Origin: Roridomyces roridus
Taxonomy: Eukaryota; Basidiomycota; Agaricomycetes; Agaricales; Mycenaceae
Assembly: GCA_029378245.1 (NCBI GenBank)
Contig: JARKIF010000003.1
Location: 1,364,001-1,428,000 of the forward strand
DNA length: 64,000 nucleotides
Reading direction: 5' to 3'
Shown piece after piece: positions 10,133 to 21,406 of this stretch. The notes below the pieces were generated by a model. That model was given only the letters and a program-made list of their open reading frames with translations, did no database searches and had not been told where the DNA came from. Position 1 is the first letter of the stretch; every line of letters begins with the position of its first letter. The translations under genes were made by a program, and so were the position numbers.

Positions 10133-12164
10133 TCAAGCCACCGCCTGCTCTGCTGCCTCTAGCGCCGTCTCAAAGCATCCCAATAACACCTCCGTCTCCT
10201 CCATCCCAACACTCACCCTGACCAGCGTTGGCTCAACCCCAAAGCCCTCGGCCCACTTCAACTCCTGATAATGTGCCAGAATCGTATACGGACACGCCAG
10301 CGTAAAGTTGGTCCCAAGACTCGGCCCTTTGTAGCACGCCAACGCGTCAAAAAATGCCATGGCGGCAGGCATAGATGTGAATGTCACAGAAAACAACCCG
10401 CCGTACCCTCCCTCGGGGAGATCGCGCGCCGGATCACCTTTGATCCTGCAAAAGTCGTAATTCTCGCGCGAGGAGAATTTGGGGTAAAACACCTCTTTGA
10501 CGACCGAGGTGGGCGACGCCAATTTCTTGGCTTGCAAAAAGTTGCAGACGGCCTCTGCGTTGGCGTCAATGATGGGCACCCGTCTCTGGAAATCGCGAGA
10601 ATTGCGTTCCATGTAGATTGCGTCTTGGTCAAAGTATGTGTCTTCGTAGTTGGCGGTCATGCGCGCTTTCAGCGCCTCGTAATGCCGACGCTGGGGGTTC
10701 AAACACAGACTGGCAAACGGTGAGGATGTAAAATGAGGCGATATGAAGAGAGACGAACCTGCCGCCCATCACATTCGAGTAGCCGCTAAACACCTTGGTG
10801 AGACTGCTCACGACGATGTCTGCATAGGGAAACACCTCGACGTTGATGAAGCAGCCCACGGTCTCGTCAATGACGACCAGGAAATCGTATTTATCAGCAA
10901 GGGCCCGCAGACGGGGCAAATCCGCTGATCGCAGGAGGGGATTCGAAGGGAATTCCGTGAACAACGAGAGGATGGGAGGGGTATTCGGATCGCGCGCGTG
11001 CCCCTCTTCTAATATCTTCTCGAGGTCGTCGAGGTTGCCATCAGCCAAAAAGTGGCAGCCTTCGCCCCATTTTTCGAGAACTTTCAGCGTGTCGGTGTAT
11101 GTGAATCTAAACCAAATTAACGATGAAGTGAGGAGTAAAAGTAAAACTCACCCAAGGCAAACACTCTTCTGTGGAGGTCGCACAGCGAGACATAGCTGGT
11201 GAGCGGACCATATGGCACCCATCCCTGTAGGGAACAAAAACACGTCGTTTTCGGAAAGACCCTCGATGCCTCGGGTGCTCGGGCCGAGGGCAACCTCGTT
11301 GTTTCCCGCACACGGCTGGTCAATGCACTCGCCCGGATTGTCGCGTACGACAACGCCTGCTATCCTGCGACGTAAAGCGCGTTTGGCAGCTGCGGCAGAC
11401 GCAATGGGAAGGTTCCGTCCGTAGCGCTCTTCGAGGTACACCGAGTGGTCGAGGCCAAGACCCTCCGCGGTGCGCGTTTCCGTCGGTGACGGTGGGGAGG
11501 CTTTTGTTGCAGAATAATGCTTGTTTAACGCCTTGCGCGGGGTGTTTTTCAGGCCGTTGGGTATGAAGGCGTTCTCGGCAGGGAGGAGAGACAGACAGTG
11601 CTCTGCGAGGCGACTCGAAATGCCGAGTCCCGTGTGCTGCCAGAATTCCTTGGCCACAGGAAATGCGTCTGCAGGGAATAGGACTATGTGCAGATTGGCC
11701 GAGGCGGCAGAGAGAGGTGTCGTGTCCTCGTTGACACAGGGACCTTGCTTGAGCTTGTCCTCTGGACAGATGGAAAAGTGAATGAGCCGCGGGGTGACTG
11801 GAGGTAGTCCCAATTTCGAGGAACGGTCTTGGATGAAGGATCGGCATAGTTCGGCGATCCGATGGGAGGGGAAGAGCATGCAGCTTTCGTTTCTAGTTCC
11901 AAATTTCTGAGCACACGAGTCTGCGAGCTAGCAGAGGGTCAGACGACTTTGAGTGAAAAGAGATGAATGTACCTTGACTATGCTGAGATGAATGAAGAAA
12001 CGCGGATAGCCCGACACCATGGCGTCCACGACGCGTTTCTCTGCCTCTTCATAGCCAACATTGTCTTGCCATTTCGGGAGGGAGACAGATATCGCATGAG
12101 CGGTGTCTGCGGGCACTGCCAGGCCAAGGGGAACGTCTGTACTGGTCTTGGTCTTGGTGGGCAT
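10133..12164 (-). CDS. STR2: cystathionine gamma-synthase
   Basis: Four exons (12164-11973, 11927-11152, 11106-10759, 10709-10133) give about 630 residues. This is the long fungal form of the PLP-dependent Cys/Met metabolism family, which joins an O-acylated homoserine with cysteine to give cystathionine (transsulfuration). The N-terminus has the fungal signature [18 protein letters not shown] and SGYPRFFIH. Downstream are the PLP-fold elements [13 protein letters not shown], the aspartate in [12 protein letters not shown], and [11 protein letters not shown], whose Lys should be the Schiff-base residue. The last exon closes with the small domain (VRVSVGMEE). Introns are 45-49 bases. The name STR2 is chosen by the N-terminal extension; a related homologue cannot be excluded. 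Confidence 0.88.
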
Positions 12165-12476
12165 GAGATGAGCGCGAGGCGATGGAGCGAGTCATTTATT
12201 TATCTCAAGATGGTTATCGGCCGACGAAGACCGATGGTCAAGCAAGGTCAAACTCGCTACTCCATTGACCTATTCAGGTAATTTACGCCGAGGCTCGAAG
12301 AATTACACACAATAGAATATGCTACAGTGTAATCAGGGCGAGCATGCCCGGACGTCGCAGATATTAGAAATGCAGACAAGTGCTTGCATGAAGGCGATAC
12401 TGGCAAGGCAGTAGAAGCGCATGGGCCGGGATATCCAGCATGGGTCGGATATCCAACGACGCATGGTTCGTGAGCG
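12165..12476. other. intergenic, nothing recognised
   Basis: About 310 bases between the start of the cystathionine gamma-synthase gene and the end of the DUF2462 gene, both on the minus strand. It should hold the promoter of the former and the 3' end of the latter. I see no RNA gene, repeat or ORF worth naming. Confidence 0.5.
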
Positions 12477-12945
12477 TCATTTCCCCTTGCCAGTTTTGGA
12501 GGAGGACCTGCCAAACATGAAGCCCAGTAACAGAGTCGAAAGACCGACGTACGCGTCAGGCGCCGTATTTTTCATGATTGTGAGTTTACCGCTCGATGCT
12601 GCAGAGACCATTTGCTGCTCAATCGACTTGTTGATCTTTGCGGTGAGATTCTGTGGGCGGAATTGAGTTTGTTGTACGGTGCACGAAAGATTTCGCCAGA
12701 GCAGACCTTGTGCATAGCCGCTTGCTTGACTAGTATCGTTTTCTTGCGCAAATTGGGATACATATAGCCATTTGGGAGGTCGAACACACCTTTGGAGCAA
12801 TGTACCGTTTTCCTTTCTTCGGGGCAGCAGCAGCCTGTGAAACCAGTGAATTTTGATTGGATTCAGTGCCTCTGTAGCGGACCTTGGCTGCTTGTCTTGA
12901 AGACGAGGCTTTAGCCTGTAAGCCTTTAGTTTTGCCTTGAGCCAT
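12477..12945 (-). CDS. small basic DUF2462/UPF0390-type protein with hydrophobic tail
   Basis: Four exons (12945-12883, 12834-12790, 12724-12707, 12650-12477) give 99 residues. The start MAQGKTKGLQAKASSS, the core PKKGKRYIAPK and the later SIEQQMVSAASSGKLTIMK match the small, very basic UPF0390 family (human C19orf53 type), whose role is unclear. The third exon is only 18 bases and supplies QAAMHK. After the point where family members usually end, the frame runs on for about 28 residues with a hydrophobic stretch (VGLSTLLLGFMFG) and a Lys/Ser tail. It is head to head with NDUFA9, with 63 bases between start codons. Confidence 0.75.
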
Positions 12946-13008
12946 CGCCGCCGAGAGCAAGAGATTGTTATTTGTTCACCAAACACACGTTACTCTCGAC
13001 TTGCCCGG

Positions 13009-14395
13009 ATGCTTCGCGTGCAGCGCTGCCTAGCGTCCCCAGGCAAGGTCTGTATTCTCATCCACGCTCCTCAACGCTCCTGACCCGTCCCAGCGCGCCT
13101 ACCACGACCTCGTCACCTTCCCAGCCACTGGTAAACCCGTCGTTGCCCATGGCCCTCCCGGATACAGCGCCGTGTCCGGCCACACTGTCACCGTCTTTGG
13201 CTCTACTGGCTTCCTGGGCAGATACCTCGTGTCCAAGCTCGGTGAGCCGCCCCGTCCGTATGAGCTCACTGCGGTCGCCCTGATCCTTCCACAGCCAAAA
13301 TGGGAACTCAGGTTATCGTCCCCTACCGAGAAGAAGATGAGGCTCGTCACCTGAAACCTATGGGCGACCTGGGCCAGATCGTCCGTATGGTACGACCTCG
13401 GTTCAAACGGCCCGACACGCTCACTGACGGTTCTATCCTGTAGGAGTGGGACATCCGGAGCGACGAACAAATCGCGGAATGTGTCAGGCACTCTGATGTC
13501 GTCTACAATCTCGTTGGCCGTGACTATGAGACCAAGTGAGTGGTACGCGCTCAGTTGACCTCGCCACCGTGTTCACGCCCGTCAGAAACTTTGATTACCA
13601 CTCGGTCCATGTTGCTGGCGCCGAGAAAATTGCTGCCGTATCTGCTCAGTGCGGTGTATCGCAGCTCGTTCACGTCTCTCATCTGAATGCATCCGTGTCC
13701 TCTCCTTCCAAGTTTTATCAAACGAAGGCACTTGGCGAGGAACGCGTCAAGGCCGTCTTTCCCACCGCTACTATTGTTAGGCCCGGGTCCATGTACGGTT
13801 TCGAAGATAGACTGCTCAATCAAATTGCCAGTGCGTCATACGATTCTCCGCAGCACCCTTGGCATCCTCACCGCGTTTTTTCTAGTCTCGCCGTGGTGGT
13901 GGAAACTAAACCAAGGCAAGACTCAAATACGCCCAGCACACGTAACGTCCCTATCTCCAGGAGCCGATTCAATGCTGACCAGTCGCCAAGATCCTCGATG
14001 TAGCCCAAGTGCTTGCGGATCTCATGGCGACGCCGCAGGTGTCTCGGACGCTCATGCTTCCGGGCCCGTCTACGCTGACCTACGCGTATTTGCTCGACCT
14101 GGTCTCTGCCGTGACGCTCCGGTCGTTCCACTCGTATGCACCCGAAATACCCCGCGGAATTGCCACTGCCGTAGCCCAAGTCGCACAGGCCGTCTGGTGG
14201 CCCATCGTCAGTCCGGATGAGGTGACAAGGCGGTTTATGGATGACAGCAATGTTCCTGGAGACTGGGAGGAGTTGGGAATCACACCCACGGAGATTGAAC
14301 CGCTTGCACTCAAGTATCTGCGGCGGTATCGGACAACGGACACGTATACTGAGCCCGTGGCATTCCCTGCGCGACCCTCTGTTGTAAGTGCTTGA
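13009..14395 (+). CDS. NDUFA9: mitochondrial complex I 39 kDa subunit NDUFA9
   Basis: Seven exons (13009-13047, 13094-13241, 13295-13389, 13444-13535, 13586-13830, 13886-13941, 13991-14395) give about 359 residues. This is an atypical short-chain dehydrogenase that binds NADPH structurally in the matrix arm of complex I. The Rossmann motif is [16 protein letters not shown]. Then come [35 protein letters not shown], the HVSHLNAS strand and [15 protein letters not shown], all characteristic. The basic N-terminus ([13 protein letters not shown]) fits a presequence. The sixth intron (13942-13990) was set by phase and gives RPAH joined to [12 protein letters not shown]. Confidence 0.93.
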
Positions 14396-14604
14396 ATCGA
14401 TATTTTTAATACCGAGATTGTGCTGAGGACGAGATAGACGGCATAATAGTATACGATCAAGTTCGTGTATCATTAGAGTATTAAACAAGCATCTTTTTTC
14501 GTCTGCTTTGCTGCGGTTCGCGGGAAAGCCAGCTATGAATGAGGAGGGTGGTGTTGCGTGCTGAGTGATAATGCGAAGGGCGTGGGTACGAAAAGCTCGG
14601 GTGT

Positions 14605-15090
14605 TCAGAATCCGGGTGGCACCAAGGCTTTGGGTTGGCCTTGGTTTGAAGGCGGGTACATGGATGGGGCAAGCATCTGGAAAAGTGTGAGGGAGGATGA
14701 CGCTATGGCCAAGGAGCTAAGACTGACCGACTGCTGTCCCTGCTGTTGCTCCAAGAACTCTCTCTCCTGGGCGACAATCTTGGCCTCGTCCTCCAACACG
14801 AGGGCCAATGGGAGAGCCACAAGGAGTGCGGAGGTTGTTAATATCCACACTAGGTTTCCGACGCGTTTCCCACCGGCTTTGAGGAAGGAAGCGGATTTTT
14901 GGACGCGCTGGGAGATGGCGTGCCTGGTCGTCGGAGGAACAATGTCGACGAGCGCGGCGATGCGGTCAAGCAAGGTCTCATCAGTGTCGATGTCTGAAGA
15001 GACGGAGGAGAGGGAGGAGGTCGAGGACGCCTTGGAGGAGGCGTCAGAGCCGTAGGGCGAGTTGGACTCTTCGACGGTGACTTTAACCAT
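14605..15090 (-). CDS. TOM22: mitochondrial import receptor subunit TOM22
   Basis: A single exon of 161 residues. The Ser/Asp-rich cytosolic head is followed by DETLLDRIAALVDIVPP, a short amphipathic part, and one transmembrane helix (NLVWILTTSALLVALPLAL) at about residues 81-100, with the conserved Pro. The intermembrane tail ELEDEAKIVAQERE-like sequence and a C-terminal Pro-rich end follow. This is the central receptor of the outer-membrane TOM translocase, which hands presequences from TOM20 to TOM40. Length and topology fit the family. It faces away from the Zn2Cys6 gene, with 231 bases between starts. Confidence 0.93.
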   Translation of the reverse strand: MVKVTVEESNSPYGSDASSKASSTSSLSSVSSDIDTDETLLDRIAALVDIVPPTTRHAISQRVQKSASFLKAGGKRVGNLVWILTTSALLVALPLALVLEDEAKIVAQEREFLEQQQGQQSVSLSSLAIASSSLTLFQMLAPSMYPPSNQGQPKALVPPGF

Positions 15091-15321
15091 TTTTTGTTTG
15101 TTGCTGTTGTGTGATTGCGTTCTTGGCGGTGGTCTCCCTCATCCTGGAGCCGCGAAATTTACTCGCAAAAATAAGGTTTCTTCATGGATAGATGTCTGTT
15201 TTGTATTCCACATTTTTTTTCGAATGACTCTGGGTTACGAGTTGGAGACGGAGGCTGCGGTACCGCAGAAGGATCACATCAATATTTAATCAATACACTC
15301 TTCCTCTCTCTCAAACCCACC

Positions 15322-18126
15322 ATGCAGCACGACTTTCCCTCTCGTGCAGAACCTTCCTCCTCTGTGGCACAGCCTGGCCTGCTGCTGCCTACACATTCCA
15401 TGCAGAATCAGATGCACGAGATAGCAACCAAGACCTTACCACCGCCCAGGAAGCAAAACACTGCCTGTGACGCTTGCAGGCAAGTATAGTGTCTCCACCG
15501 CCCATACCCGCGATCGAATATTGAGCCGTCGTGTAGGTCTCGCAAGGTCAAATGCAACCGCTTGCCCGGTTCTGACAAGGCAAGTACGACTGTGGTCCTG
15601 GCCCGGCTTACAACGCGTCTGAACTCGCTCGGGAAATCGATAGTGTCAGGTAACCTTTTCTCCTGCCCCCCACGCTGGTGTTCGGCCGGCTGACGCGCTG
15701 TTGACAGCATTGTTTGTCCAAGAACTATCCTTGCACGTCCGTCTTGTCGCTCATCGTATGCCCTGTCGTGTCTCTGATCGGCCCCTTCAGCCATTATGTA
15801 CAGCAAGCTACCAGTGAGAAGAAGCGCACCAGTACACTCTCCCGAAGGCCGAGGAATCTTTCTTCCGCCAGGTACGTCCCATCTCTCCCGTCCATACGTC
15901 ACAGCCCCAAATTCACCAAAATTCCAGTTCTACTTCCCCTGTAGCCCCAAAGCTGCAAGCCGATTGTCGCTCTCCTCTACTCCCCAACTCACCCGTCGTT
16001 GCTAGTGCATCTCCGACCATAGAGAATGGATTCACACCACCGCCTCAACCCCCACCAGCTTCTCACAGCATTCCGCTGTTAGTCAAGTACGGGTTTTACC
16101 CTCCAATCACGCTCAAAACCCCCACACGAGAAGTCCTTGCTTATCTCTTTTCGCCGCCGGAGAATGCAAGGCAAGTATTTGGTACCCTTGTCGACGTCAT
16201 CTGACAATTATTCCGCAGTGGACCAGCATTGTTTGCTCAGTGGGGTGAGCTCGCACATAAGTTGGAGAACGACACGTTCAGGGCCGAGTGTGTATGACTC
16301 TCTTGCATTTCAGTCTCGAATTCATCTTTTCTAGGTTTGCACTCGACCTCGTCGAAGTCTACTTCCAAATTGTACACACGCGCATACCGCTGCTCAACCC
16401 CGAACAATTCCGTGACCGGCTGAGTTTACACCCCTCGGATCCGCCAAACACGGATAATGCGTTGCACCCTGCTCTCCTTGCCACCGTTGTGGCATGGGGT
16501 ACGAAATTCTCCGAGCATCCGTTGCTTGTCGCAGACCGACGACGGCCTGGAGGACAGAGCTTGCTTGCAAAGACTCTGATAGATCGAGCACGCGACCTTG
16601 CCGAGGCACTCAAAGTCCATCGGATACCGTCCCTCGAATCTGTTGTAACATGTCTTTTGCTTGAGCCACTACAGAGTCGTAGGTCGTTCTGTGTGCATTC
16701 GTACGCCTGTGTTGACTTTGCTACCAGAAAACCCCGACGATCCAAACAGTGAGTAGACCGAAATTGCGCTCAGTTGCGGCCCTGACCACTATGATAGGGT
16801 TCCATTGCTTCTGGATTAGCGCGGCCTGTCGACACCTATTGGATCTACAGGTTAATCACAAATCGGTGCTGACCACCATATCCGAGTACGTTCAAACTGG
16901 GCCCGAGGAATGAATTTGTTGACGTTTGGCAATAGTCCGGAAGCCCGAGGAACGATGATTTTTGCCTTTTGGATGGCATGTATAGCGGATGCGTACGGCT
17001 CCGTCTATTATCGCCACAAAAGCTGCATAGACGACGAAGACTACGATATCGATTTTTACACTGTGGATCCTATCAACCCGGAGAATATGGGCGACTCGCA
17101 TGCGTCGCTGCCATCTCCGAGGGAACAGCTCGAGGTAAACAGTGATCGGACTCGACGCGTCACTCTCGTACTGACGCTTGCTTCTGCTCTAGTTCCTGGT
17201 ATGGTTCTCCAGGGGTTTCGTCGCCGGACTGACGTCTACTTAGGGATATTACCGTGCCGCCCATGCCCTGGCGCGGATTGCGCGGCAAATGTCGCGAAAT
17301 CTGTGGCGACCCATCACGGATTCGGACGGGGTCGCCTTTGATATGCTTTACATGCTGACCACTTCTTTGAGCGAGTGGCGGGATGAGCACCTTCAAACTG
17401 TGGGAGTTCCCAGAGATTTTTCTTCTTCCAATTGGGACTTTGTTTCGGTACATTCTTTCTCTTTTTTTTTTTGCCAGGGAGAGGAGCTGATCGTTCAAAG
17501 GCCGTTTCATCATGTGCGAGTGATGCGTCGTATCACATCATGTGGGTCGTACTCTTCAACGCGCTCGACGACTTTGGGGTCAGGGAGATCAACGAGGTCA
17601 CCAGGATGGGGCAACCTTTGAGTATGGTCCAGAACTACACCCAGATAGATCTGGTGAAGCGAAAAGTGGCGGATGAGGCTCTGCATGGGGCACTAAGGAT
17701 AGCTGGGCTGGTGGGTCTTTTCTTCTCTTCCCATCGGCGAGTAGCTTTTGACCTCTCCAAGGCGGGTGTGTTGACATCGAACGGTTATCTGGTTTGTGTA
17801 ATTTCCCGTGCCTTTTTTTCGACTGTACTCACTCCAAGTTATAGCGGCTCGACCCTGCGGTGATGTTGATTAGCTGTATCCAGGCGGGGAACCTCCTCGC
17901 GCGTCTGGGACGACCGGAAGTCTCTAATTGCATAGCGGGACTGGAGCAGTACAGCTACTCGTACGAGGAAGCGGGTGAACAAGCGGCCGAGATGAGGCGC
18001 ACGTACGAGCAGGTAATCGCCGGGGAACTGGAGCTGCAACACATGGCCAACGTGGCGCCGCGCGTGTCGTACAGTGACTCGATGGTCATTGACCCCAACG
18101 ACTCGCCCATGGGGAACGGCATGTAA
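15322..18126 (+). CDS. Zn2Cys6 transcription factor with fungal-specific TF domain
   Basis: A multi-exon gene; the first exons are 15322-15479, 15537-15579, 15644-15649 and from 15708. Joined, they give CDACRSRKVKC and, after NRLPGSDK, CQHCLSKNYPC: a complete six-cysteine binuclear cluster. The 6-base exon 15644-15649 provides the fourth cysteine. The two introns before it begin with GC. The rest is a fungal-specific TF domain, with RIPLLNPEQFRDRL, LHPALLATVVAWGTKFS and ARGMNLLTFGNSPEARGTMIFAFWMACIADAY, resembling xylanolytic-activator-type regulators. The C-terminus is acidic with Ser/Asp (MVIDPNDSP). Introns in the later half are only partly placed. The target pathway is unknown. Confidence 0.85.
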
Positions 18127-18513
18127 ATCACAATATCATTGTATCTTGATTTGTTGTAGACTCTGTTGTAACTTAGGACACCACGGACAGTGTTATTAGA
18201 GGCAGGATTCAGTTTAATCTCGATACCGTGAACAACAGGACAGTATGTACAGACCGGGGAAGCAGTACAGAGCAAGTGTATGTGACGGATGAAAATTGCG
18301 TTTGCGTTGCGTTGCGTGCGTGGAAAGCAAGGGAGATGAGATGAGTAGTAGACGTGGAGCGTGAGATGCATGAGATGAGTGAGTGCATGAGTGAGCGAGA
18401 TGATTGTAAAGAGCGTGAAATGAGAATAAATAAGAGGCGTGCGAATGCACTTTTTTGTCCCACCCAGATATGTCGAAATAAATACCGGGGTCGGCGGGCA
18501 ATGGAACCATCGC
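18127..18513. repeat. convergent 3' region with short tandem repeats
   Basis: About 390 bases between two convergent genes. It contains GCGTT repeats near 18298-18322, followed by an irregular GAGAT/GAGTGA-rich tract at about 18330-18405. These are simple sequences, with no gene. Both neighbouring genes presumably terminate here. Confidence 0.55.
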
Positions 18514-20105
18514 TCACCGCACCTGCTCGGCAGGCATTTGCTCGTACGGCAGCGCAGTCCGGTCGTAAGGAATCCCACTTGCATATTGAAAGAGGGCACA
18601 TTTAATCGTCGTGAGAGCGTTACGCTCGTGGGGCTGCAGAATGCCAGGCTCGCTCGTGTCGATAAAGTGGATGACCTTGTTGATCGCGTCTTCCGCCTCG
18701 GCGAGCGTTGTGGGCTGCGGTGCGGTCCGTGGGAGCGCCTCGTAGTACACGGGTTGTTGGTCATCAGGAGGTGGCGGTGGTTGTGGAGAAGGGTCCACGG
18801 GATGAGGGATAAGCCACGACGGGCGTATCGACGCGTCCGAAGGCGTATCCTGACTATGATGAGCCTCGTCACCCTCGGGGTGGAGCTCCCCCGCACCTTC
18901 ACCCACAGCATCCATCATCTCATCGTCGCCCTGCGTGCCAAACGCACCAGGATTCAACGGCGAGAGCAACGGGCCACTGTCATCTGGTGGCGCCCCAAGT
19001 CCGAGCGCCCGCGCCGTCCTGACATTTTTCCCATCTCCAGTCCAAATTCCCGACCGCACCCCGTGCCGGTGCTTGAAGTTCTCGATCCACCCCGAGCTCG
19101 CCTTGAACCGATCCTCGCCAATGCCGAGCTGTTGGGCAATCTCCTTTGCCTTGGTGCGAATCATCGAGTCGCTCAGGATGGTCTGCTTGTCGCGACACTC
19201 GACGAGCCATTCCATCATGTCTTTTTCAATGTTGGGGAACTTGGAGGGCCTTTGTGACGCGTGGTCAGTTTCAAGATGAGAAATAAACGAGCCAAACTCA
19301 CCGATGTTTGGCAATCCTCAAGTTCTCCTCCGGCGCGACATTGAGCCACTTGACTTTATGCTTGAGGATCTTGCTAATCGTGCTACGCTCGACGCCATAG
19401 ATCCGAGCAATGTCCTCCTGCCGTGCGTTTGGGTTTTCTTTCGCGTACAGGCAGATTTCCTTCCTGTCGACATTGAAAAGACGTTGCTTTTTCTGTTTTG
19501 CGGAGGTGGTGTCAGACGCGGTGCTCCTGGGCGCTGAGAGAGGGCCCGTGGAGGAAACGGATGTCAGGGCTGATGCCGTGCTCAGCGCGGGTGATGCGGA
19601 TCGTGGGTTTGTCGAATTAGATATGGAATTGGCGCGCGAGTTGGTGGTCGAGTAGAATCCGTAGCTCGTGTAGGGCGACGCGGATGAAGAGGAGGCGGAT
19701 GCTGGGGTGAGAGGGAGGTAGTTGGGCGACGGCTGGACGACGGGGAGGGTGATGGAGAGACCGTCATAAGACTCGTGATTGGAGGGTGTCTGTGGACGAG
19801 AGATGGAGACATTGTAGAGCGACGACTGGCGCTTGGATGGCATCGTCGGTGATGGGCTATCGGAAGAAAATGGAATGGACACGGACCTGGATGGAAGGGT
19901 CATAAGGTCTACGTGGGACTGGGGCATGCTGCAGGGCACGTTGTCGTCGTGTCAGCACGCGACTGGGCCCAGCGAGGGACTCGAGCTGCTGCGACGTCTG
20001 CTCGTGGAAGGACGAGGGCGGGGTGGGGTAGTCCGCCTGAGCGTCCGGGTAGATCTGGCTATGCCAGCTGGTACCCGGTGCTGGATAGTACCCAGGTGAG
20101 TCCAT
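18514..20105 (-). CDS. CENP-B-type helix-turn-helix DNA-binding protein
   Basis: Three exons (20105-19887, 19831-19302, 19249-18514) give about 494 residues. A Ser/Pro-rich N-terminus precedes KQKKQRLFNVDRKEICLYAK, ARQEDIARIYGVERSTISKI and the second half, RPSKFPNIEKDMMEWLVEC, ending KASSGWIENFKHRHGVR. This is the paired psq-like and CENP-B/Tc5 helix-turn-helix DNA-binding unit seen in CENP-B, fission yeast Abp1 and pogo-type transposases. After it come about 160 acidic and Pro-rich residues instead of a DDE transposase domain. It is therefore likely a host regulator or a domesticated binding protein. The first intron was set by phase (55 bases). Confidence 0.8.
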
Positions 20106-21406
20106 GGGGAGGAGGAAGAGAGCAATGCCGCTGGCAGGACTTAAAGGCCTGAAAGCGGATGCATATAAATCAACTCTTGAAAGCAACCTTGTACTTACGT
20201 TTTGGGCAGCCACTCTCTTGTATTCTATTCCCCGGCTCCAGTGCCTTCCTTACGACTACGCTCCGATTCTCAGACCACATGTCGCTATGTCCTCACTCGG
20301 TTTAATGCGTTCACTATCTGCCATCGGGCCCGACATATCTGTCTGTTGTCGCAACACGGCCTCGTGGCCTATTTCTTTGTACACAACTCTCCGTCTCCTG
20401 GTCTCACGCTTTCCCATGGCACCCACAAATGAATCCCCTTCTTCCAGAATGTTGGTCTGCACGCGCGCCCCCGTAATGCGGGGACATGCGTTGGGTGCAT
20501 TAAGCTTTGCTACAACCGCGTTGCAGTAGGCCATCTAGATGTTTCTCGACAAGCGCAGGTGAAAACGTGTTTAGCAGCACAAGGGCAATGAGATGCTTTA
20601 GCTTCAAGGCGCGTGCGACGAGGCCACCACCGTTTTTTTTTCACATACAAGATACACCCCGCGCGAGCGGCGACCCCAGCAAAGTCTAAGCATAGGGTGC
20701 CTGGTAACATTCCCTGGTCGATTGGGTTCAGAATCGACCGAGGACGAAGAACAAAGAGATGTTATCTCCGCGAAACTCCGGCATTGAGGACCCTCCGGTA
20801 TGGCAAGATAACTCGACATTCATCTCATCGTCGATCGTACCAGGATATCACGGCAGTTGCTCCCGCCCGCACTTGGGAAGACCTGGCCTGACGATGAAAT
20901 GAAGGTGGAGACTAGCCGGCCGCGGCTAAAAGCAAAATGTTCTCTGGATCTTTTCTGGCCAGTATTTCGTTGTCCCAATGCCCCTCATCGTACGGATAAC
21001 ACGTCAAGAGGACCTCAATGAAAGGTTACTCTACTACAAATGAGGTGCAAAGAGCGCCCCACCCTAATGCCCGCGACTCACTCGGAATTTGCCAGCGGCG
21101 CAGGGTCCTTGAATCTGCGATTCTGCGGCCGCCGTTCCCATTACTCTGACCGTGTGTGATGCCATCACGTGATCGCGTACAACCTCTGTTTCCAAGTGCG
21201 ATAAATGTGGTCGACTCGATAAGTAGTTGTGGAGGAAACAGACTCAGACTGGATCCGCCATGTTATTCCCGCAATTAGGGCGCAATGCAAGAATAGATTC
21301 CGGATAATTTTGATGCGATAATCAATCTTCGCGTTGCGTCGAGTCCATGTGACCGCGTCGATCTATCCCTGACGTCATTTCGCCACCTCTCTCCCTTCAT
21401 CCATGA
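20106..21406. other. 1.3 kb intergenic region with one doubtful ORF
   Basis: A divergent promoter region between the HTH gene and the Spo71-like gene. A 92-codon open frame on the minus strand (20256-20534) has no recognisable motif and may be chance. The T-rich run near 20633-20641 and scattered GC-rich patches are the only other features. No RNA gene or repeat was recognised. Confidence 0.45.
21370..21377. promoter_or_regulatory. palindromic TGACGTCA (CRE/ATF-type) site
   Basis: A perfect TGACGTCA palindrome, 30 bases before the start codon of the Spo71-like gene. This is the binding site of CREB/ATF-type bZIP factors in fungi. Functional use is inference. Confidence 0.35.

Noticed and set aside
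20256..20534. 92-codon minus-strand frame as a gene
   Set aside because: No motif, no intron support, and no neighbour context. Left as doubtful.
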